The notes beneath the pieces are model-generated. The model was not told where the DNA came from, made no database searches, and saw only the letters and a list, made by a program, of their open reading frames with translations. The position numbers and the translations under genes were made by a program. From Burkholderiales bacterium (GTDB lineage: Bacteria > Pseudomonadota > Gammaproteobacteria > Burkholderiales > SG8-41), in the NCBI GenBank assembly GCA_030684405.1, contig JAUXYA010000037.1, positions 1 through 64,000 of the forward strand: a stretch of DNA of 64,000 nt, read 5' to 3'. Below, piece after piece: positions 57,713 to 64,000 of the stretch. How positions within the stretch are numbered: position 1 is the stretch's first letter; every line of letters starts with the position of its first letter.

Positions 57713-58455
57713 AGCGTTTCATTGCAGTCCAGCACAGCTATTCCGAGTTTCTCGGCACCGTCGAGAAACAGCTGGAGAATCGCGGCATCGGCTTCAGCTA
57801 TTTCCGCCCGTTCACCGGCCAGGCGCTGCCGGCGAGCGCGCTGCAGTTCGACGCCCTGTGGCTGCTCGGCGGCGCCCATGCGCCGGCGGACCGCGACCAT
57901 GTGCACTGGCTCGACGAGGAACTGCGACTGCTGCGCGCTTTCATAAAGGCAGGCCGTCCGGTGGTCGGCCTCGGTTTCGGCGCGCTGGTGCTGGCGCAGG
58001 CCGCCGGCGGTGCAGCGCAGCCGGATCCCGGCGCCTATGCCTACTGGACGACTGCAAATGCGACCGCTGCCGGTGCGGCCGACCCGGTGGCGCAGGCGAT
58101 CGATGGTCGCAGGGTGCTGGTGGTGGCGAGCGGCCGCGTTGCACTGCCTGCAGGCTTGGCGCCGCTGGCGCTCGACGACCAGGGCCACTGGATCCTGCTG
58201 CGCCAGGATCAGGCCTATGGCCTGCTGTTCCGCCCGGAGATGACGCCGGGGATGATCGAGGACATCATCATGGAGGAGGATCGGTCCTTGCCCGGTGACA
58301 TCGGCGAAGTGCTGGCACAGGCCCGTGAGCTGTGGCCGGAATCCCGCAAAACCACGGATCGCGTAATTGCCGCGCTGGTGTCGGGACTGGATCTGATGCA
58401 GGAGCGGCGCAAGCCGCCAGTGTTCCGCATCCAGGCGCTGTCCGGGGAGCAGTGA
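57709..58455 (+). CDS. Class I glutamine-amidotransferase-fold protein without catalytic Cys and His
   Basis: 248 residues. The class I GATase fold is clear: FDALWLLGGAHAPADRD, IKAGRPVVGLGFGALVLAQAAGG, and AYGLLFRPEMTPG near the end. In active enzymes the nucleophile sits in G-x-C-x-G; here it is Phe90 (GLGFGA). The catalytic His of the HPE motif is Arg175 (FRPE), while Glu177 is kept. So it cannot hydrolyse glutamine by the usual mechanism. Coupled by a 4-bp overlap to the LysR gene, so it may be a ligand-binding or regulatory partner of it. Confidence 0.85.
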   Translation: MKRFIAVQHSYSEFLGTVEKQLENRGIGFSYFRPFTGQALPASALQFDALWLLGGAHAPADRDHVHWLDEELRLLRAFIKAGRPVVGLGFGALVLAQAAGGAAQPDPGAYAYWTTANATAAGAADPVAQAIDGRRVLVVASGRVALPAGLAPLALDDQGHWILLRQDQAYGLLFRPEMTPGMIEDIIMEEDRSLPGDIGEVLAQARELWPESRKTTDRVIAALVSGLDLMQERRKPPVFRIQALSGEQ

Positions 58456-58457
58456 CC

Positions 58458-58781
58458 ATGCCTGCCGAAGGGGAGAGCGCACTGCTGGATATTTATCGGA
58501 CACTTGATGCGCAGCGGCAGAATGAACTGCTCGAATTCGCGCGGGCGCTGGCGGCGCCCGTCGCGGAACCGTGCCGGGAGCCGCGGCCGCCAGATGAATC
58601 AGTGGTGCTGGCGCTGCGCCGCCTGGTGCGCAGTTATCCAATGCTCGAACGGAGGCGGCTGATGGGAACCGCTTCCGCACTGATGGCGCAGCATGCGCTG
58701 GAGGGGCGGGCCGCAGCTGAGATCATCGACGAGCTGGAACTGGTATTTGAGCGCCACTATCTTGAATCCGGAAGCGGCTGA
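58458..58781 (+). CDS. Hypothetical protein upstream of alr (107 aa)
   Basis: 107 residues from ATG 58458, 2 bp after the stop of the GATase-like gene. All-helical with LDIYRTLDAQRQNELLEFARAL, a Pro-rich turn, and LALRRLVRSYPMLERRRLMGTASALMAQHALEGRAAAEIIDELELVFERHYLESG. No membrane or signal segment. It lies 26 bp before alr and is probably in the same operon. I have seen similar short helical proteins near alr in other Betaproteobacteria but know no function. Confidence 0.7.
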   Translation: MPAEGESALLDIYRTLDAQRQNELLEFARALAAPVAEPCREPRPPDESVVLALRRLVRSYPMLERRRLMGTASALMAQHALEGRAAAEIIDELELVFERHYLESGSG

Positions 58782-58807
58782 CGTTCCGCGACCGCTGCAT
58801 AGACTGC

Positions 58808-59878
58808 ATGCCGAGACCGATCACCGCAACCATCGACCTTGCCGCGCTGGTGCACAACCTGGGTGTGGCGCGCGCACATGCGCGGCATGCGAAGGTATTC
58901 GCAGTGATCAAGGCCAATGCCTATGGCCACGGCCTGCTGCGCGTGGCGCAGGCGCTGCGCGCAGCAGACGGTTTTGCAGTGGTCGAGTTCGACGCCGCTG
59001 TGCGCCTGCGCGAGGCGGGATTTTCCCAGCGCATTCTGCTGCTGGAGGGATTTTTCGATGAACGCGAGATGGTCGAGGGCGCAGCCCGGAAAATCGCAAC
59101 GGTGGTGCACCGGCCCGGACAGATTGCGATGCTTGGCGGCTTGCCCCCGCCGTCGCGTCTTGACGTGCTGCTCAAAATCAACAGCGGCATGAACCGGCTC
59201 GGCTTTGCCCCAGGGGATGCCGGCAAGGTTTACGCTGCGTTGCAGGATTGCCCCGCGGTCGGCAAGATCACGCTGATGACGCATTTTGCCGATGCCGACG
59301 ATGCGCGCGGCGTGGACTGGCAGATGCAAGCCTTTGAACACGCGGCAGCGGGGATCGCGGCGCCGCGCAGCCTCGCCAATTCCGCGGCGACACTGCGTTA
59401 TCCACAAACCCATTTCGACTGGGTGCGTCCGGGCATCATGCTCTACGGCTCTTCGCCTTTTGCCGAAGTGTCGGCGGCGGCGCTGGGCCTGAGGCCGGCG
59501 ATGACCTTGCGCTCGGAGATCATCGGCTGCTGCGACCTGAAGCCCGGCGACACGGTGGGTTACGGGGGCATGTTCTGCGCCGAACGCCCGATGCGCATCG
59601 GCATCGTGGCCTGCGGTTATGCCGACGGTTATCCGCGCCATGCGCCCAACGGCACGCCGGTCCGCGTCGGCGATGTGATGACCGGCACTGTCGGCCGGGT
59701 ATCGATGGACAAGCTCTGCATCGACATCACCGCCATGCCCGAAGCCGGCGTCGGCACCCCGGTGGTGTTGTGGGGCGAGGGCAATCCGGTGGACGATGTG
59801 GCGCAGGCTGCGGGTACCGTCAGTTATGAATTGTTGTGTGCATTGGCGGCGCGGGTTCGAGTCGTCGAGCCGGACTGA
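58808..59878 (+). CDS. alr: Alanine racemase
   Basis: 356 residues, a fold III PLP enzyme. PLP-binding Lys in FAVIKANAYGHG (about residue 35), the second catalytic base Tyr in DTVGYGGMF, and substrate/phosphate loops SGMNRLGF, ANSAATLRY and VRPGIMLYGSSPF. GIVACGYADGYPR and VGRVSMDKLCIDIT are also typical. It makes D-alanine for peptidoglycan. Belongs to the operon from lysR to radA; ATG 58808. Confidence 0.95.
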   Translation: MPRPITATIDLAALVHNLGVARAHARHAKVFAVIKANAYGHGLLRVAQALRAADGFAVVEFDAAVRLREAGFSQRILLLEGFFDEREMVEGAARKIATVVHRPGQIAMLGGLPPPSRLDVLLKINSGMNRLGFAPGDAGKVYAALQDCPAVGKITLMTHFADADDARGVDWQMQAFEHAAAGIAAPRSLANSAATLRYPQTHFDWVRPGIMLYGSSPFAEVSAAALGLRPAMTLRSEIIGCCDLKPGDTVGYGGMFCAERPMRIGIVACGYADGYPRHAPNGTPVRVGDVMTGTVGRVSMDKLCIDITAMPEAGVGTPVVLWGEGNPVDDVAQAAGTVSYELLCALAARVRVVEPD

Positions 59879-59901
59879 ATTTTTCCGGTAACCTAGCACG
59901 C

Positions 59902-61269
59902 ATGGCAAAAGCAAAAACCGTTTACGTCTGCACCGAATGCGGTGGTCAGGCGCTGAAGTGGCAGGGGCAGTGTCCGCATTGCCAGGCCTGGAACACGCTG
60001 GTCGAATCGGTGGCCGACAATGCGGCGCCTTCGGCCAACCGTTTTTCGCTGATCGCGGAGACCGGCAAACTGCAGAAGCTGTCGGAAGTCGAGGCGCGCG
60101 AGGAATCGCGGGTGTCGAGCGGCATTTCTGAGTTCGATCGCGTGCTCGGCGGTGGACTGGTGCCCGGCGCGGTGATCCTGATCGGCGGCGATCCGGGCAT
60201 CGGCAAGTCGACGCTGCTGCTGCAGTCGCTGGCCACCATCGGCGCCGGACGCAAGGTCATCTATGTGTCGGGCGAGGAATCGCCGCAGCAGATCGCGCTG
60301 CGCGCGAAGCGGCTCAATGTCGAGGCCGAACATGTGCAGGTGTTGCCGGAAACCGGACTCGCGAAAATCCAGGCGGTGATCCAGTCCGAAAAGCCGGACA
60401 TCGCCGTCATCGACTCGATCCAGACCTTGTATTCCGATGCACTGACCTCGGCGCCGGGTTCGGTGGCGCAGGTGCGCGAATGTGCGGCGCAACTGACGCG
60501 GCTCGCCAAGGCCAGCGGTACCACCATCATTTTTGTCGGCCATGTCACCAAGGAAGGTACGCTGGCCGGGCCGCGCGTGCTCGAGCATATGGTCGATACC
60601 GTGCTTTATTTTGAGGGTGACACGCATTCGAGTTTTCGTCTGATCCGCGCCTTCAAGAACCGCTACGGTGCAGTCAACGAGCTCGGCGTCTTTGCGATGA
60701 CCGACAAAGGGCTGAAAGGCGTGGCCAATCCCTCGGCGCTGTTCCTCTCTCAGCATGACACCGAGGTCGCAGGTTCCTGCGTGCTGGTGACGCAGGAGGG
60801 CACGCGACCGCTGTTGGTCGAGGTGCAGGCGCTGGTCGACGAGGCGCATGCGCCGAACCCGCGGCGGCTTTCGGTCGGCCTTGAGCAGAACCGGCTGGCG
60901 CTGCTGCTGGCGGTGCTGCACCGTCATTCCGGCATCGCCTGTTTCGATCAGGATGTGTTCGTCAATGCCGTGGGCGGGGTGCGCATCACCGAGCCGGCCG
61001 CCGATCTGGCGGTGCTGATGGCGGTGGTGAGTTCGCTGAAGGACAAGCCACTGCCGAAAAAGCTGGTGGTGTTCGGCGAGGTCGGGCTTGCCGGTGAAGT
61101 GCGCCCGGTGCAACGGGGCCAGGAGCGGCTGAAGGAAGCGGCGAAGCTGGGTTTCACGCATGCGCTGGTGCCTCATGCCAACCAGCCGCGGCAACCGATA
61201 GCCGGACTCAAGATCATCGCTGTACGCAGGATTGAGGATGCCGTTGTGCATTTTCGCGACGGATTCTGA
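59902..61269 (+). CDS. radA: DNA repair protein RadA
   Basis: 455 residues from ATG 59902. N-terminal zinc finger with four Cys (CTEC...CPHC, residues 10-27), RecA-like ATPase core with Walker A GGDPGIGKST, the RadA signature KNRYGAVNELGVFAMT (KNRFG motif with Tyr for Phe), and a Lon-like C-terminal domain (SVGLEQNRLALLLAVLHRHSG, AADLAVLMAVVSSLKDKPLP, VVFGEVGLAGEVRPV). It acts in branch migration during recombination. 23 bp after alr. Confidence 0.95.
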   Translation: MAKAKTVYVCTECGGQALKWQGQCPHCQAWNTLVESVADNAAPSANRFSLIAETGKLQKLSEVEAREESRVSSGISEFDRVLGGGLVPGAVILIGGDPGIGKSTLLLQSLATIGAGRKVIYVSGEESPQQIALRAKRLNVEAEHVQVLPETGLAKIQAVIQSEKPDIAVIDSIQTLYSDALTSAPGSVAQVRECAAQLTRLAKASGTTIIFVGHVTKEGTLAGPRVLEHMVDTVLYFEGDTHSSFRLIRAFKNRYGAVNELGVFAMTDKGLKGVANPSALFLSQHDTEVAGSCVLVTQEGTRPLLVEVQALVDEAHAPNPRRLSVGLEQNRLALLLAVLHRHSGIACFDQDVFVNAVGGVRITEPAADLAVLMAVVSSLKDKPLPKKLVVFGEVGLAGEVRPVQRGQERLKEAAKLGFTHALVPHANQPRQPIAGLKIIAVRRIEDAVVHFRDGF

Positions 61270-61317
61270 AATATTCAATAAAAACAAATACTTGAATAAA
61301 TTTCCGGATTCATCACG

Positions 61318-62184
61318 ATGATTCGGTCGGGCTTTACAGGGGTGATCGCGCTGCTGTCCATGCTCAGCGCAGTGCCGGTTGCAGCGGCCCAGATCGAAGA
61401 ACGCATCCTGGCCGTGCCGGTCAGAGTGCAGGGACCGGATGGGCAGACATTGGCGCAGGACATCGTGGTCACGGTGTTCGAGGAGGCGGGGCGTTCCAGC
61501 TATCCCTTGCTGGTGCTGAATCACGGCCGTCATGCGGCTGATCGTTCCCGCCTGCGCCGTGCGCGCTACTCGCAGGCCGCGCGGTTCTTTGCTGAATCCG
61601 GTTTTTCCGTCTGGGTGCCGACGCGCATCGGTTATGGCGCGAGCGGTACGGCGATTGATGCGGAATTCGCGGGACCCTGCAACAACCGCAACTTCGCGCG
61701 CTCTTTCGGCGTAGCCGCGGACCAGGTCGAGCAGGTCATCGACACCGCAAGGCGCGAGCCGCGCATTGATGCGCAGCGCATCGTGCTTGTCGGGCAATCC
61801 TATGGCGGCGCAACCAGCATCGCAGTGGCCGCGCGCAGGTTGCCGGGCGTTGTGGCCGCGATCAATTTTGCCGGCGGTGGCGGAGGCAATCCGGAGACAC
61901 GACCCGGAGAACCCTGTTCCGCGTCGATTTCAACGGCGACATTCGGCGGTTACGGACACAACACGCGGGTGCCGACGCTGTGGCTCTATACCGAGAATGA
62001 TCGCTACTTCGGCCCGCGCCACAGCCAGGCCTGGTTTGCCGCGTTCCAGGCCAACGGCGGCAAGGGTGAGTTCCTGCTGCTGCCGCCGTTCGGCGACGAT
62101 GGACACCGGCTCTTTACGCGCGGTTTCGAAATATGGGCCCCGCTGATACAGCGATTTCTGAGAGAACAGGGTTTCAGCAGGTAA
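61318..62184 (+). CDS. Secreted alpha/beta hydrolase (dienelactone-hydrolase-like)
   Basis: 288 residues with a signal peptide (MIRSGFTGVIALLSMLSAVPVAAA). Alpha/beta hydrolase core: PLLVLNHGRHAADRSRL (oxyanion region), nucleophile Ser in LVGQSYGGATS, Asp in YTENDRYFG and His in GDDGHRLF, so the triad is complete. It could cleave small esters or lactones in the periplasm. It follows radA by 48 bp and an AT-rich segment, so it may have its own promoter. Confidence 0.87.
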   Translation: MIRSGFTGVIALLSMLSAVPVAAAQIEERILAVPVRVQGPDGQTLAQDIVVTVFEEAGRSSYPLLVLNHGRHAADRSRLRRARYSQAARFFAESGFSVWVPTRIGYGASGTAIDAEFAGPCNNRNFARSFGVAADQVEQVIDTARREPRIDAQRIVLVGQSYGGATSIAVAARRLPGVVAAINFAGGGGGNPETRPGEPCSASISTATFGGYGHNTRVPTLWLYTENDRYFGPRHSQAWFAAFQANGGKGEFLLLPPFGDDGHRLFTRGFEIWAPLIQRFLREQGFSR

Positions 62185-62262
62185 TTCGCAGCTGCCGCAT
62201 GACCATAGTACGGTCGTCAGAGGTTTCGCCAGCAGGGCGCTTGCGTTAAAATCCTGCCTTTT

Positions 62263-62290
62263 CCGGGCCCTCGCGGGCTGTTTGGCCCGG
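62263..62290. promoter_or_regulatory. Hairpin in the etfB leader
   Basis: CCGGGCC (62263-62269) and GGCCCGG (62284-62290) form a 7-bp stem with a 14-nt loop, 34 bp upstream of the etfB start. A TAAAAT (-10-like) lies at 62247-62252. No T tract. It may be a leader structure or weak terminator of the hydrolase gene. Confidence 0.45.
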
Positions 62291-62323
62291 TAGCAGTTTC
62301 CTCTCTTCATCTCCGGAGTACCC

Positions 62324-63076
62324 ATGAAGGTTCTAGTGACAGTCAAACGCGTCATCGACCCGTATGTGAAGGTGCGCGTGAAGTCCGACGGCACGGGCGT
62401 CGAGACCGCCAACGTCAAGATGGCGATGAATCCGTTTTGCGAAATCGCCGTCGAGCAGGCCGTGCGCATGAAGGAAGCCGGTGTCGTGACCGAAATCGTC
62501 GCGGTGTCGATCGGTGCTCCGCAATGCCAGGAAACCCTGCGTACTGCGATGGCGATGGGTGCCGACCGCGGCATCCTGGTCGAGACCGGCACAGTGGATA
62601 TGCAGCCACTGGCGGTGGCCAAGCTGGTGAAGGCGATCATCGACAAGGAACAACCCAAATTGGTGATCATGGGCAAGCAGGCGATCGACGATGACTCCAA
62701 CCAGGCCGGTCAGATGGTTTCCGCGCTGCTCGGCTGGCCGCAGTCGGCTTTCACTTCAGCGATTGCCGTCAACGGCGACAGCGCTGACGTGACTCGCGAG
62801 ATCGACGGCGGTCTCGAGAAGCTGACGATCAAACTGCCGGCGGTGGTGACCACCGACCTGCGCCTCAACGAGCCGCGTTATGTCACGCTGCCCAACATCA
62901 TGAAGGCGAAGAAAAAGCCGCTGGAAGTGCTGAAGCCTGAGGCGCTGGGAGTCGATATCACGCCGCGGCTGAAGACTCTGAAGGTCGAGGAACCGCCGAA
63001 ACGCAGCGCCGGCGTCAAGGTCGCCGACGTCGCCGAACTGGTCGCAAAACTCAGGAACGAAGCGAGGGTCATCTGA
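62324..63076 (+). CDS. etfB: Electron transfer flavoprotein, beta subunit
   Basis: 250 residues. ETF beta: [77 protein letters not shown] (AMP binding) and [29 protein letters not shown], which contains the recognition loop for dehydrogenases. Group I ETF, accepts electrons from acyl-CoA dehydrogenases and passes them to ETF-QO. ATG 62324 with TCTCCGGAG upstream; overlaps etfA by one base. Confidence 0.96.
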   Translation: MKVLVTVKRVIDPYVKVRVKSDGTGVETANVKMAMNPFCEIAVEQAVRMKEAGVVTEIVAVSIGAPQCQETLRTAMAMGADRGILVETGTVDMQPLAVAKLVKAIIDKEQPKLVIMGKQAIDDDSNQAGQMVSALLGWPQSAFTSAIAVNGDSADVTREIDGGLEKLTIKLPAVVTTDLRLNEPRYVTLPNIMKAKKKPLEVLKPEALGVDITPRLKTLKVEEPPKRSAGVKVADVAELVAKLRNEARVI

Positions 63077-64000
63077 TGTCCGTACTGGTCATTGCCGAAC
63101 ACGACGGCAAACAACTCAAGCCCGGCACCACCAACACCGTCACTGCCGCCGCGAAAATCGGCGGCGACATCACCATGCTGGTTGTCGGTCATAAGTGCGC
63201 CGAGGCGGCGCAGGTCGCAGCGAAAATCGCCGGCGTAAAAAAGGTGCTGCTGGCCGATGCGCCGCAATATGCCGGGTCCGGTGCCGAGAATATGGCAGCG
63301 CTGGTGCTGACCATTGCCGGAGATTACGGTCATATCCTCGCGCCGGCCACCGGCTTTGGCAAGAATTTCATGCCGCGCCTCGCCGCGTTGCTGGATGCCC
63401 AGCAGATTTCGGACATCAGCGCCGTCGTTTCTGCCGATACTTTCGTGCGCCCGATCTACGCCGGCAACGTGATGGCCACCGTGCAGTCCGCGGACAAAGT
63501 CAAGGTCATCACCGTGCGCGCCACCGGCTTCGACGCAGCGGCTGAAGGCGGCAGTGCCGCAGTCGAAAATCTCGCTGCCGGCCCCGACACCGGCTTGTCC
63601 AGGTTCATTGGACAGGAACTGTCGAAGTCGGACCGCCCGGAATTGACCGCGGCACGCATCATCGTCTCCGGCGGCCGCGGCATGGGCAGTGGCGAAAACT
63701 TCAAGATCCTCGAAGCGCTGGCTGACAAGCTCGGCGCCGCCGTAGGCGCCTCGCGCGCAGCGGTGGATTCGGGTTTCGTGCCCAACGACTACCAGGTTGG
63801 CCAGACCGGCAAGATTGTCGCGCCGGAGCTGTATATCGCCATCGGCATTTCCGGTGCGATCCAGCATCTGGCGGGGATGAAGGACAGCAAGGTCATCATC
63901 GCCATCAACAAGGACCCGGAAGCACCGATTTTCGCGGTGGCCGACTACTGGCTGGTCGATGACCTGTTCAAGGCGGTGCCGGAACTGACGCAGCAGCTTT
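63076..64000 (+). CDS. etfA: Electron transfer flavoprotein, alpha subunit (3' end cut by window)
   Basis: The first 308 codons, no stop in the window. ETF alpha: [41 protein letters not shown]-type region (residues 90-115), and the C-terminal FAD domain [71 protein letters not shown] and [18 protein letters not shown] split over residues 195-300. Family length is about 310, so nearly complete. Start ATG 63076 overlaps the etfB stop (TGATG). Confidence 0.96.
   Translation, partial: MSVLVIAEHDGKQLKPGTTNTVTAAAKIGGDITMLVVGHKCAEAAQVAAKIAGVKKVLLADAPQYAGSGAENMAALVLTIAGDYGHILAPATGFGKNFMPRLAALLDAQQISDISAVVSADTFVRPIYAGNVMATVQSADKVKVITVRATGFDAAAEGGSAAVENLAAGPDTGLSRFIGQELSKSDRPELTAARIIVSGGRGMGSGENFKILEALADKLGAAVGASRAAVDSGFVPNDYQVGQTGKIVAPELYIAIGISGAIQHLAGMKDSKVIIAINKDPEAPIFAVADYWLVDDLFKAVPELTQQL

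Noticed and set aside
59893-61797. Very long open frame (over 600 codons) on the minus strand across radA
   Set aside because: Antisense shadow of radA in GC-rich DNA: Arg/His-rich translation, no domain, while the plus strand encodes a perfect RadA.

Overview
This is a GC-rich stretch of chromosome from a betaproteobacterium, most likely of the order Burkholderiales. The main evidence is five separate TctC/Bug-type periplasmic receptors with no TctA/TctB membrane subunits nearby, together with the general gene repertoire (MarC, UppP, RadA, Alr, IscS-like, EtfBA). Genes are densely packed on both strands. I saw no rRNA or tRNA gene, no CRISPR array and no intact prophage. The window cuts an IS110-type transposase at its left edge and etfA at its right edge.

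Layout. 1-13 kb: a transposase start, a BaiN/YhiN flavoprotein, a FimV-N-domain protein, an FMN 2-hydroxy-acid oxidase, a type II dehydroquinase homologue with altered catalytic residues, an Old Yellow Enzyme relative, a DUF993 aldolase-like protein, a His-rich secreted peptide, a large P-loop protein, a zincin and MarC. 12-24 kb: a catabolic block. A GntR/FadR regulator faces an operon of an NMT1-like binding protein, an M24-fold protein and the E1alpha, E1beta and E2 subunits of a 2-oxo acid dehydrogenase. These are followed by a 3-hydroxyisobutyrate dehydrogenase-like enzyme, a Bug receptor, a second metal-less M24 protein and an ATP-grasp ligase. The intergenic region carries two inverted repeats, one overlapping a good sigma-70 promoter. 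24-27 kb: a divergent aconitase-type hydro-lyase whose two subunits are separated by a GIY-YIG gene flanked by palindromic repeats. 27-33 kb: alcohol dehydrogenase, cysteine desulfurase, Bug, UppP, DoxX and a PH-domain protein. 33-40 kb: cupin, two Bug receptors, a ketopantoate-reductase-like enzyme, MmgE/PrpD and a TcuA-like flavoprotein, which looks like a tricarboxylate-utilisation block.

40-43 kb holds a 24-residue membrane microprotein, a Crp/Fnr regulator and then a decayed accessory island: a Phd/YefM antitoxin head, a PIN-toxin tail and an HsdR-like N-terminus with frameshifts. 43-48 kb: BrkB, a secreted protein, a phospholipase-D lipoprotein and a KefB-type antiporter. 48-55 kb: a Bug receptor and a MoxR (CbbQ/NorQ) plus VWA (CbbO/NorD) pair with a small unknown partner, an aldo/keto reductase and a cupin, with no RuBisCO or NO reductase nearby. 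55-64 kb: a flippase-like membrane protein, a TM2-like protein, LysR coupled to a glutamine-amidotransferase-fold protein that lacks its catalytic Cys and His, then alr, radA, an alpha/beta hydrolase and etfBA.

A palindromic repeat built on an ATTCC-N10-GGAAT core is scattered through the window, usually as facing pairs directly after genes. It resembles in size and design the neisserial dRS3 repeat. The main themes are catabolism of organic acids through many orphan receptors, several enzyme folds that have lost canonical catalytic residues, and repeat-driven remodelling.
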